Positions 1 to 11,781 of a DNA stretch of 64,000 nt are shown here, piece by piece. The DNA is from Drosophila persimilis (lineage: Eukaryota > Arthropoda > Insecta > Diptera > Drosophilidae). The notes beneath the pieces are model-generated. The model made no database searches. It saw only the letters and a list, made by a program, of their open reading frames with translations, and was not told the origin of the DNA. The position numbers were made by a program, and so were the translations under genes. Each line of letters opens with the position of its first letter. Position 1 is the first letter of the stretch. Location: positions 434,001 to 498,000 of the forward strand of contig NW_020825324.1 of NCBI RefSeq assembly GCF_003286085.1, written 5' to 3'.

Positions 1-777
1 ATGTCATCATTTAATCCTGCGCGAAAGTCGAGCTCATCTTCAAAAGCTTGAAGAGAAGACGAGAGAGGACTCCGCTCCAACAGCGACGTCTGTCTGTCGC
101 TCTGTCTCTGCCTCTGCCGCTGCCGCTGCCTCTGCCGCTGCCTCTACTGATGTATCGCGCGTGTCTCAATGCATTTAAATTTGCTTTTAATTTTGTTTTT
201 CATTTTTCTTTCGTTTAAAAATAATAGAGTAATGCATATTTAACGTACATTTGCAACATTTTTAATGTACTTTTTATATCTCGTGTTTTATCAGGTGTAT
301 AAGCTCTTCCCATTCCCCCATACTCTCTTTCTCTCCGCGAAGCTGACCAAAAGAGAGAGAGAGAGAGAGAGAGAGTGAGTGAAGGAGTGGAGACTTGTCT
401 AGTGAGGGGGCTGGGGTGTATCCACTGGGCAGCCGCATTGCTAAAATTCCATTGCCAGCTTTCTTTTGTGCGTGCCCCTCGCTCTCTGCCGCTGTCGTTG
501 TCACTGCTTCAGCCTCCAAAAAGTTGAAGCTGCTGCTGCGCGGCCGCACCCAACGGCAGAATTCTGTACGCTACGATCTCTGAAGGTCAACGTAACTGTG
601 ATGATGGGCAAGGCAGATAGCAATAGAGAGAGAGAGAGAGAGAGCAAACGAGAGGACAGAAAAGAGTGGAGAGAGGGAGGTTAGGGTGGCGGTGCGATGA
701 CGCTTCATTGATTCTGAATAACTGTTAACTCATTTGCATAGATTCCTACACTCTTCCCACCTCTACCCCTCTTTGCG

Positions 778-817
<40 letters not shown>

Positions 818-3800
818 GACAGAGAGAGAGGAGCAGCATATCCATTCATTCAGATCAAAATATTCTTTTTTGTAGGAAAAAACTTGTATTATTTCCAAGA
901 AGAAAGCTTGAAAAATTCCAAAATATTATATATCACCAGAAGCCAAGAAGCATAAGCCAATAACCCCTTCCCCCCATTCCTCCCATTCCCCCAATTCTTC
1001 TGTTTTTATTAATATTGTCATTAGCACGAAATCAATGCCGAAAAAATACAAGAATGAGAGACGACAAATTGGACAGAAAAATACCCATTACCCCATCAAA
1101 GATTCATCGTATATTAGTTTGTTCAACAGATTTTTGTTTATGAGTTTGATTATTTATTATTCGATTATTTTGTATATATTTAGGGGTTTACACAGATATA
1201 CCGAATATATTCACACATTTCCAGGGTATCCACATATCCACACCCTGCGTTTTCCATCATTTTCACCTTGTTCTTCGCGCTGTTCGGTTTTTGTTTTTTT
1301 GCTGAAATTTTGCAGACGAAAGGTTTAGCTCTCTCTCTCTCTCTTTCCCCCTTATGCAGCATCTACAGTGTAGATTTTACACGTAGCCCCAACCTCTTGT
1401 TTCAGTGTATTTCCGTCGTGTTCTCTTGTTTATTTGTTGCCTACAATTACAGAAAGGTACAGTGTTTATAGATCTCAAGGTATGAGCACGTTTTCACGTA
1501 TGCGAATGACAAGAGGAGGCGTGGCTAGGTAGAAGATCGCCCCGCCACAGACTCATATTGCATTTTACACTCGTTTTGTTATTTAACTCTCATGTTAATC
1601 CGATATCTCCGCTACTCCTCCCTCTCGCTCTCCTTCTACTCGTACTCTCTTTCACTCCAAGCCATCGGCGAGAGAGAGCCGTTAGCGAGCTTTGTACGAG
1701 AGAGCGAGACGCGACGCGACGCGACGCTGCCTTCGTGTTGCGTCAAAGTTCAAGGTGTAAAAAATACGATAAATCTTTCCAAAGTACGAGACGTGTGTGT
1801 GACGTTAATAACGTCGTTGATGCCTTTTTAGAAATTGCTCAAAATCTGAGCTCATCATCATCATCATAGCCTTAGCCTTAGCCTCATATCATCATCGTCA
1901 TCATCGTCTCGCACACATTTAAAAATAGTCAATTATTAATTGAAGAAATGACTAATTGTGCAATTGATTGTTTGATTTGAGATTTGCTCGAAGGTAAAGT
2001 GGAAGTCGCTTCGAAAATTAATTTTAACTGCGAATTGAACATGGAATCTTGCTTGTTTAGAGGCAATGAGTCAGGTGTCAGGTGGGGTTTTTTCTTCTCT
2101 CTGGAATTCATTTAAATTAAAGCGACAAAATATTAAGAATGAAGACTAAGGCGAGAGCGCAAATGCTTTAATATTTCCCCAAAAGGGGAACATCTAAGAT
2201 CTCGAGTTTAAGAGTTTAAATGTTTGGAATAAGGAAAAAAAAGGAAGTTTTCTAAAGGAAATCATCCGAAATTACATTTGTAGTATCTACGCTGTATCTC
2301 GATGATTCTTATCCGCTTTCCCAGTGAGACCTACCGATAGATGATCATCGCAAATGGCAAAACGGCGGATATGCCATGCAATTAATCAACACTTCCGCTG
2401 CTTTTGCAACACTGCACATTGCATTGTCATCTCTCTCTCTCTCTTTGTGTTTTACCTTGTGTCATTGTGTCTGCGGTTCTCCACCCATTTTTTGTATTTT
2501 TTTTTAGTTGTTTTTTATCGAAATGTAATCATCTTTCAGCAGCAGAAAATTAGTTGCCATGGCTCTTGTGCTGTTTTACTATTTTTAATGTAGTTTTAAT
2601 GGCAACTATTTTTGTTCGTTTCGTTTTTTTGCTGCTTTGCTTTTTTGCTGCCTGTGTGCACATTTTCATTAACGCTTATTTCGTTAATGGCTTTTGTGTT
2701 TCGAGACCTCTAGGTCTCGGCCTCCTGCTCTCTGGCATATACTCGCTCGTAAATCAATCAATCACAACAGAATATTGGTCAAATGGGATGTGTGTGTCGG
2801 GTCTGCTTTCGATTGATAGATAAATAGTATTCCAATTGTCACTACTTTTGCTTTCTTTTGCAGGCGAAAGGAATGTTTAATTGAAGGCTAAATTATTCGT
2901 TATGGGAAGAACACTGCAGACAATCGAAACTGTGTGATCTAAATAATTCTAGAGGCAAAATGATCGGTTAATGAAACCAAATAAATGAAAGCATTTCGAA
3001 GAACATCATGGTTTGAGTAGCGATTAAATAGAAAGTCAGCCAATGAGTATCGTTGATCGATAAAGTATCGATAACAAGTGTAAAAATGCTCAATAAATGT
3101 ATCGGCTCATCAGCTATCGATTAACGATTAATATGACCGATTGCAGTGCCTTATTGCATCAATTTGTTTGTTTATTAAAAGAATCTTGGCTCCTTATACG
3201 TGGGGCATTCCATTCATTGATTTAATGAATAAACTCTAGTATGAATCATGGAATCGACAATGAGGCTAATATTAGACGTTTAATGGAATTCCACAGCTAA
3301 ACTTTGACGTGATCCAATGTGATCTATGCTGTGACTCGCATGACTCTTATTTTAAATAAAGTTTATACATACGTCAAGATAACAATTGGATGTTTGTGGA
3401 GGGGAGTGGAGTGGAGTGGAGAGAGGGGGGAACGAGTGAATGAGTGCACATTAACGTATGCATAGCCTCAAAAGCTCAATGTCACGCATATTATTTACTC
3501 TTCTACCTTCAGGCGGAGTGGAGTAGTCGCAGTCGTATCTCTATCTATTGTCTCTTTTTCAAAAGGAGAAGGGTACGGGTACGGGTACGGGGAACGGGAA
3601 TGGGTTTGGTTGGGGGCCTCCGCATCGTCGTTTAGTCGTTTAGTCGTTTAGTGCTGCTAATAATATTTGCACGAGTGTTTTGTGGAAGGTAAAAATGAAA
3701 TGAAATTAGCTAACAAGCAAAGGCTGTCTCTCTCTCATCTCTCTGTCTCTGTCTGTCATAAATAAGTTGCAAATAATATACGAACGAGGGACATAAAACT

Positions 3801-4500
3801 CTGAGTGTCTGTGTGTGTGTGTTTATTTCGCTTTCGTATCTCTGTTGCATCATAAAACATGCCTCGACGCACACATAGTGCATGCAAATTGTCTATCTTT
3901 CATAATACACCATGGATCGGATCGTATCGTATCGGATCGGTCGGGATCGGAACGGTTCGGTTCGGTGGATTGTCTTTTCATTCCATTGCGAATCGTAATA
4001 ATAATTGTCAAAAATTGAAAACGAAAGCATTTACCCAACAAGTCGGCCGACGCTTTTTTGTGGCCCAATAAATCAAGTGCCCGCGGATGAGTAATTTACA
4101 TGCCATGTCGCCTTTGCCTCCGGCCTCCGGCCTCTGCCGGTGGTGACTGTACCTCTCCCGTACGGAGTACTCATCCAAAGAATACAATCTCTGGGGGCCG
4201 CTGGATAACTGGTTTCTTGTGTGTTTGTTTGCTGTTTATTTCTCTTGCTGATACGGCAAGTTGTAGTTTTTTTTTTTTTTTGGAATTTTGTTTTTAGCGA
4301 TGATTAATACCCGTTAGTATTTCCATTTGGCAAACCTGTAGAATGTGTGCTGCAGCTGCCGGTGTTGGGCAATGTACATGCATGTGTGGCATTTAAGATG
4401 GGAATTTCCGCTTGGTATTCACTAATTGCATGTGGCTTTGGGATAAATAACTCAATATTTTTAGTGGCAAATGCTTTTTTGGTTTTGTTTGCATTGGAAA
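1..4500. other. non-coding sequence upstream of Moe with microsatellites
   Basis: I find no convincing coding exon here. Contents: CTGCCG/CTGCCT hexamer repeats (107-150), GA runs (352-375 and 625-644), a CA run (784-812), and a GA-element-rich block (1660-1735, GAGAGAGAGCC and GAGCGAGACGCGACGCGACG) that could be a distal promoter. There is also a TCA run (1851-1868), a CGATA cluster (3050-3125), a GGTACG repeat (about 3568-3590) and a GGATC/GGTTCGG repeat (3915-3965). It may contain distal Moe leader exons, which I cannot identify. Confidence 0.6.
3052..3125. promoter_or_regulatory. CGATA cluster (DREF/BEAF-32 type sites)
   Basis: Within about 75 bp there are GATCGATAAAG, AGTATCGATAACA and GCTATCGATTAACGATTA. 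TATCGATA is the DREF core, and clustered CGATA in both orientations is typical of BEAF-32 boundary sites. Such elements mark fly housekeeping promoters and domain borders; here it lies about 8 kb upstream of Moe. Confidence 0.4.
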
Positions 4501-4542
4501 AATGGTTCCACCTCATTCTAGAGGGCATTTATACATTCTAAC

Positions 4543-6625
4543 ATGTGTTGGAAAGCCCAACAACGGCAAATAAGTGTTGGAAAGCTCGATAAATGCCAGA
4601 GTCAGTCAGTACTGGAAAACTATGTAAATGTCAGGCAATCAGTGTTGCAAAATGCCATTAATGACAAGTTTGAAGCCGGTCGATGTTCTGGAGATCCCAC
4701 TTTCAGCCAATCGAAAAGTGCTGGGTAAAACACCCCACAAGTGTTGGTAAATACACTAAAGAAAGAATTCTGATTGATTCTGATTTCCGGCATGTGCCGC
4801 CATCGACTCTTTATCGATTCGATGACGATGTCTCCTCGATGAGACAACACCATGCCACCAAGCGACCCAATTGTTGGCGTCCCTGACGCTCGCAATGTAC
4901 CCATTCGTGTTTTATTTGTACTGAATTTTCTGTAGTGTTTGTACTGTTATGTAGTACAAAATATCTGCCCGCTTCAGTGATAGGAGCAAAAAGAAAAAAG
5001 CAGAAGAAGAAGGAGGAGGAGTACGTTCTATGCTTTGGTGTCTGTTTGCCAATTTCTAATTGTTTTCCGATTGTGCGAGTGTGGGTTCGTACGTTCTTCT
5101 GATTATGCGAGGTATGAGGTATATAAAATATTTTTAGGCCGATTGCCACATGCGAGAGACCCAGACGAAACACGAATGTGTGTGTGTTTTTTTTTCCGAA
5201 AAGATAAGATATGCACATGATTTTCCCCCGCAATGAGTGTGTGTGTAAACGCAGTCTCGGAGTCGGGTCGGGTCGGGGAGCGGAAGTAGCTTTGATACAA
5301 CATTAACTTGAATTTGACTACAATTTTTTGTGCGTCTGTCGAGCGACACACAAATCGTGCACTTTAATTTTAATTGCCGCCACAACAGCAATCGGCAATC
5401 GGCAATCGGCAATACGCAATCGGTAACCGATACACACACACACAACTGTGGCGGTCAATCAAGTTGGAATGCAATTATATGGCATATCAATCATTTGGAA
5501 ATTGTTTGAAATAAAATGCTTTAAATGAGGCTTAATACCATTAGGAAATAATACTAAAAGGAAATGATTACGCTGTACAAATTTAGCCTAAACGAAAGGA
5601 TACACATGCCCCATTGCCACTGTAATTTATATTCCAAATGAGATTATCAATTCAATCATTAACAATGAAGTATTCTACTCTTTTCTATCACAAAATAATG
5701 ATGTGGAGTTTTCCCTAAAACTTTCCATTGATTGGCTCTTCACTTTGGGTCCAACCAACCAAACAATCAACCAACCAAACATCGAAAATTTTTGTTAAAT
5801 GCCCTTCACCACCACCAGATGATAAGCCAACAAAACAAACAGTTTTCTCTGTCCGTCGAGTCTCTCTCTCTCTTGTTTTTCGGGCAAAATTTGGGGTGTG
5901 CGTGTGTTTTTGCATGACAATTGACAATAACAATTAGCGGCAATCGACGGGATGTATCGTGTATCGATACGATAGAGAGCTTACACAATACGAGTATTAT
6001 TTAGCCATGAAAATTGTTGAGAGGATGGATTGAAATGGAATGGGATGATCGAGGCCTTTTTGGTCTTTTTTTGGGAACTAAAAACTTGATTAAAGCCAAA
6101 AAGATGCTAATCTAGTGTTGGTAAATGTCATAAATACGATACATACTCTCAATAATGTGTATTGTACGGCTAAGAGGAACTTTATACGTGGTTGAACACG
6201 TAAATGACTGATCTTCTTTGAGTTAGTGTTGGTCTATGTCAGAAAGTGTTGGTAAATTTCATTTGCATGCATTTTGAACCATACCTTATTCAAGTTCTGT
6301 CTTCTAGTCGAATAAACTTTGCAAGAGAGTTTTAGGTGTTGGTTATAGTCAGGAGAGTGTTGGTAAATGCCATTAGCATAAAGTTCATACTGTTCTCTCT
6401 ATAGTTTCTGAGTTATCGTCAGATTACAGCATTATAAGTTCTTGAAAATGTTGGTAAATGTCATAGGAATATTAATAGTGTTCAAAAACTCACAAAAAAA
6501 TGTAAGAAAGTTTCGATAGTGATGAGTTTTTGGTATGATCAATATCGCTTTGCATTTACCTCCAATCTGCAGTCTGCATTCCTTTACCAGTGCTAAAAAC
6601 CATCCATAGTGTTGATTAAGCAACG
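4543..6625 (+). repeat. dispersed short repeat, family A (AGTGTTGGTAAATGYCAT)
   Basis: At least ten degenerate copies lie in one orientation: about 4544, 4573, 4609, 4641, 4740, 6114, 6225, 6245, 6335, 6356, 6447 and 6608. The best copies (6114, 6356, 6447) read GTTGGTAAATGTCAT or with GCCAT. Spacing is irregular (20-110 bp) and the sequence between copies is unrelated, so this is not a simple tandem array. Confidence 0.7.
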
Positions 6626-7747
6626 GAAGACTCTGTTTTGGTTCTATAATCTTTCGAGAAGCGCACCATTAAATCCCAAAGTCTAATTACGTCTATGAGT
6701 TGGCAAAATAATATCATGAGAAAGAAGAGAAAATACACATTCGTGACGAACGAGAACCCGTAGATAAACACACGTACGTGTGGGGATCAGTTCCGAGGCG
6801 GGAAATGCTTAATGTATTTGCGTGCTGTGTTAATTGTGGCAGGGGCAGCGATGTAGCGATGTAGCGATGTCTGATGTCTTTCTTTTTGATTCCGATTCCC
6901 CTCCGTTCAACGGGAAAGGTGGTGTTTCCTCATCATAATATTTTCTCACCCTCTCAGTCTCTCTCTGTTGTCTGTCTGTCGGCCTGTCGGTGGTTCTGTC
7001 GCACATAGTATATTTTCTTTACGTGCGCGATTCTGTTTGTCGACGGTATCTGGAACATTTAAGTCTAATTTGCTTCATTAAATTGTCACATTTGTTATTA
7101 TGTTTTTATTTTCTTGACGTCAAACTGATGAATGATCTCTCGTTCTGCTGGGTATGCTCGACTAAACGGAATAGTGGATAAGCATGAGCACGCTATCTGA
7201 GGAATGTTCCTCCATACCAGAGGTATTTTCCATTCCAGATCTCCATTGCCTGCTGTTGAAAGTGCCGCCAGTTGATGAATGGCCCTGTAATTTTGTGTGT
7301 GCTCCATCGTTAGAGCTTAATGAACAGCTGGCAGGCGTTTAGATTACTCGTATATTCCATTCTAATGTAATTAAGATTTCTCCCTGCTGTGTGCGCTTTT
7401 GTTTTCATTTCCATTGCCTCGGATTTTCATTCATAAAAGTATATATATCTTCTATCCTACACAAAATATAGTTTACTTGGTCAGGTTTTTTTTGTTTTCT
7501 TCTTTATATTTATTCGCTGTGTGTATCCCGCCGCTTGATTGCCTTCGTGGCTGTGCATTTTAATTATTGAAAGTGGGGAGGGGGAAAATCAACGCTCCAT
7601 GAAAAACACAAGAAATACCATCAAACCAGAAAATAAGGCGGGTCTCTATCGAATCGAAGTCTGGGATACACTTGAAGATTTATAGATTTTGAAGTTTTTC
7701 CTCTTGTTTTTGGAATGATTTGTTTCTGACGGTCCTATGTATCATAT

Positions 7748-8100
7748 AGTGATCGGATAGTGGCGATTGTGACTGGAAAAAAAGAAGTGAAAGAGCTTAC
7801 TAAAGATTCTGACTAAAAAATAAGTGACACAAAAAAAAAAAAAATTAAAGTTAAAAAAATCTTTTTAAAAAACAAAAAGTTTTTAAATAAAAAAATTAAA
7901 TTAATTAAATTAAAAAAAAAAGGTTTTTAAATTAAAAAAAAACTAGTTTTAAAAATAAAAAAAGGTTTGAAACTAAAAAAGGCTTAAAAATAAAAAAGGT
8001 TTAAAAAAAAAACTAAAAAAAGGGTTAAAAATAAAAAATTTAAAATTATTAAGAAAATAATAAATAAACTTAAAATTATTTGTTTAGTTGTGGAAAGTTT
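7748..8100 (+). repeat. dispersed element copy 1 with A-rich tail
   Basis: GTGATCGGATAGTGGCGATT and the bases after it (7748-7780) recur with few changes at 13998-14030. Both copies are followed by several hundred bases of A-dominated low-complexity sequence (here 7790-8080, with repeated AAAAAGGTTTAAAA units). The layout resembles a retroposed element with an expanded A-rich tail, but no coding part remains. Confidence 0.5.
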
Positions 8101-9017
8101 ATTTTATGTAAAGGTTTTTTTTTTTAAATGGTCCACACTGCAAAGACTCTTTGGAGCCAAAAGACTCTCCTGTTCTCTTCTGTTGATTACGAATGAAGAA
8201 AGCTCCCTTTTTTCAGTTGATAGTCGCAGTACCCGCTTTGTGGATCGACAAATAATTGTTTGAAAATTAAAAGTCAAACAGAAAATGAACGCCAAAGTTG
8301 ATGAAGAAATAATTTTATTTGCTGCTCATTTATTATGATGGGGCTTTTTGGTCGAAAGAGAAAACGAGAAACACCAAAGGAAAGTAAAAGCCGAAAGAGA
8401 GATGGATACCATGGCATGATGGCTGTGTGCTTGGACTCTACTTGCTACTCGCATTGTGATGGAATGGATTTAAAAATGCGTTGCGTTGCGCATACGCAAT
8501 ATCCAGCCAGCCCAGTGTCCAGTCGTTGTCGCTGGCGTTTATTTTTCGTGTGCGCGTACACATGCGTGTGCGTGTGCGTGTGCCATCCATCGGAGCGATG
8601 GCTGTGTTCCGGTGGTCAAACAATAAACGTGATTTCTGTTGGCTCTCCGTATTTTCTATTTCCATTTCCATTTCTGCTTAAAGTTGAACTCATTAATGTA
8701 GTTAATGGATATTAAACACAAACCGGCACAAAACAATGCTCTCGATCTCGTTATTTGGAGACACAAAAAACACACACAGAGACACGGAAAGAGAGAGAGA
8801 AACCGAACAATTATTATTATGTAAACTTTTGTGTTTAACTGAATGAACGATTTTTGTGGCATGAGGAGAAGGAGGAGCAGGTGGAGGAGAAGGCGGAACG
8901 GAGGGCAGGAGAATAATGGTCTGTAAAGCTATTCATTAACCAAAAATTATAATAACGCAAGAGTTGGACATCTGCAGCGCATTGACCGCATTATTACAGT
9001 TCAATTGCATTTGGTTA

Positions 9018-11391
9018 CAGTGTTGTGAAGTGAGAAAAAACGTGTGATTGCTGCTTCACTTAGAATATAGCCATTACCCAGTGTTGTTGTGATTTAAAGG
9101 GACAGAGGAAAAAATCAATTCTCCTATGAAGAACAGTGTTGTTAAGTGACAAACAGCAGTGAAAACTGTCGAGTTTATTGGAAACTTCTTAAATGAAGGT
9201 GACTTTGTGCCACAGTGTTGTGAAGTGGCGCAGGAAAGTTGAAGTACTCAAAAGTACAGTTGTCTCCATTTTCAGTGTTATAAAGTGGTAGGGCATACCG
9301 CTTACCCTTTCACACACACTGCTGTTGAGTGACATTCTGGTACAATTTTCAGTGTTGTCAAGCGACAAAAGCAAGAGAATGCATGCCATGCGAAAAAGAG
9401 CGATGATCATACATTTTACACGCCATTCGAATCGAAATGGAAACTAAAAGATAGAAATAAACTCACAGAATCATTTCCGGCCAAGCGGCAAGACATAAAA
9501 GATACCAGAGGGAGAACGGAGGGAAGGAAGGGAAGGGAGAGTAAATTCTAAATTAAATAAATAATAAAATTGCAATTAAGTTTCGAGGAAACGAAGATAC
9601 GGCACCCCAACAACAGCGAAGGGAGCGAGAGAGAGACTACAGGATGCACTTAATCACACAAGTTGTTTCATGGCTTGAATTGGGCTATTTTGTGATTCAC
9701 TCTCGCCGCTCGATTGAACGCGCAATCGTAACTGCTACTTTTTGGCCGGGAGACACGTTTCCCGCGGTATTCTCTCGGGAATCAGGCCAAAGGAATTTTT
9801 GTGGCTTGTTGATTAGCGCACAGCGAACGCCAAAAGCAACACCATTCAGCAGCATGAGCTCATTTCAGTTTACTTTTTTTATTTGTTTTTTATTTGGATA
9901 CGATATGCGGTGTGCCACGCGGTGGGGACTGGAGCGGAGTGCTGTGTGTTGTGTGCTGCGCCGCTAAAGCCCTCTTCAAGTTCACGCGCTGGCGATAATA
10001 AATGCCGCATGATATCATCATATTTGTGCGCCCAAAAACCCCAAAGAAATCATCGTCTAATAATTTGATTTATTTGCATCTCATGGGAAGTAGCAGAAAG
10101 GAAGACGGTACCCTATCGTTGGTTTGTTTCTATGGGATACACGATTTGTTGCAACTGCCATTGACGTCATGTGGTGCCCACAGAGATTGGAGATCAGAGA
10201 GGTTCGGGGGCAAGCCACAAGCCACAGGCCACAGGCCATAAGCTTAAATGTCAAATTGTGTCCGAGATTTAATTGGATTTTCATACATATTTGTTTTTTG
10301 GGAGGCCATATTCCATATTCCTCCATCCCCAAAAATAGAATGTTTGCGCCTCAAGTGCAAATTACCCAAAAATGGTGGGGGGGAACAAACACTTTGTAAA
10401 GCCAAATAAATAAATACTCGAAAGATGGAAAAATACATACATATGTACGTTGAATAGAATGTTTACCTTTTATGGCGGTTTGTGTGTGGATTCATTCGTT
10501 TCAGTGTTGCAAATAGCTGCTTTCAGTGTTGCAAAACCATATTTTCTGGTGTTGCACAACGTTTAATTCTTGTGATAAGAACTAGCAGTTGAATTAGTTT
10601 TGCAAAATGTGCGACAATGTTGGAAAAAGCCTTTACTTGCAAAGCTCAAGCCTTTAGTGTCTCTTAGGGCCCATTTGGGACTGGATTTATTTGAAAGTAT
10701 TGTATATCATCGAGTACATTCTTTGACGTGAAGAAATGATTCTAAAGTCTTGTTTAAGGAAGAAGAATCTGGTTCAGCTGCAAATCGAATGCTCACGAAA
10801 TTCTTGAAGGCCGAAACCTCTCCAAAATTTGCACTCTTACTATAATTCCGCATTAATAAATGAAAATGAATATGCATACATACATGTCTATATTTATCAC
10901 GTGTTTCCTTTGTGGTTGTATCTGGGGGGCCAATAATAAAGTCTATAATGATATTTATGATTTCACCTGGCATTTTGACAACAAAATGCACCGCACAGAA
11001 ACCCCCACACTGATGTCTGATGTCGTGTGACAGATGGATTGGTGGCATGATGGACGTACATTATATTTCGCTGTGGCGTTCAAAGTTTCTCCACCGTCAA
11101 ACGTTTATTTCGTCGTTGGGTTCTTTAATTGATAAAAGCGAGCAGAGCACTTCCTAATGGGCGGAAATGGTCGAGAGGTTCATGGGCGTTGGGCGATTCA
11201 AATGTCTCAAAAAATATCACGAAAAGTATCTCGACTTGCATGCCCTTGAACCCACACAAATTGGGCAGATAAAACGTTGAAAAACGGATCATAAATGAGA
11301 AAAGTATGAGTACTTTCAGTACTTTCATCTACCGAAGAGGCAAAGATTTCTTTTGTGCTTTCCAATATTGTCACTCATTTTACAACACTGG
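9018..11391. repeat. dispersed short repeat, family B (CAGTGTTGTGAAGTGAC)
   Basis: Copies lie at about 9018, 9079, 9134, 9213, 9273, 9319 and 9350, then 10502, 10524, 10548 and 10612, plus one on the opposite strand at 11370-11391. The 9.0-9.4 kb group is regular, about every 45-80 bp. The core CAGTGTTG is shared with family A; the distal half is GAAGTGAC instead of GTAAATGTCAT. No coding capacity is seen. Confidence 0.7.
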
Positions 11392-11520
11392 AAAGCGAAG
11401 AAAACAAAGAACTAATTTGCTTTTTCATTAACTTTTGAGGGAATGCAATGACTGATTCATCGCATGATTATCTTCTTTTGTTTCGTAGAACTCTGAGTAA
11501 TAGTACCGCTCTATAGATCA

Positions 11521-11560
11521 TATAAAAAGGTTTACTTTACTCTCTTGTGCAACAGTTGGT
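11521..11560 (+). promoter_or_regulatory. TATA-type proximal Moe promoter
   Basis: TATAAAAAGG at 11521-11530 is followed about 30 bp later by a candidate start around 11551 (CAACAGTTGG). From there the leader runs without any ATG to the Moe start codon at 11767. Position, spacing and the clean leader support a promoter for the MSPKA isoform. No transcript data are available here. Confidence 0.5.
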
Positions 11561-11637
11561 GGCAGTTCCTTCGGGTCTTTGGTGCTTTTCGTTTTCTGTC
11601 GCTAATCAAAGTGGTTTTCTTTGATTTCTGTTTACAG

Positions 11638-11781
11638 TTTGAGACTCACCTTCCAGCACTAAACGAAGCAACGAAGCAGCCAAACGCGAAGAAACCTCCA
11701 AGAGGACTCCCCCCAACAAACAGCATTTCGCTTTCCCCCCATCAGTAAAGGAAAACAAGCCGGAAAATGTCTCCAAAAGCG
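11638..11781 (+). CDS. Moe: Moe first coding exon A (MSPKA isoform) with leader
   Basis: The start codon is at 11767, and the exon codes for MSPKA before a strong donor (GTAAGT at 11782) in phase 0. The start context GGAAAATG fits the fly preference for A residues upstream. No ATG occurs between 11551 and 11767, so this is the first start of any transcript beginning at the TATA-type promoter at 11521. A good acceptor (tttacag, ending 11637) also lets transcripts from more distal promoters splice into this exon. The listed span runs from that acceptor to the donor; the coding part is 11767-11781. Confidence 0.85.

Noticed and set aside
4543..9372. AGTGTTG repeats considered as a CRISPR-like array
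   Set aside because: Eukaryotic DNA, repeats of only 16-18 bp, degenerate and irregularly spaced, with no cas genes.
9644..9967. 107-codon + strand frame starting MHLITQVVSW
   Set aside because: No supporting signals, hydrophobic T-rich end, no family resemblance. It may overlap a distal Moe leader but is not supportable as coding.
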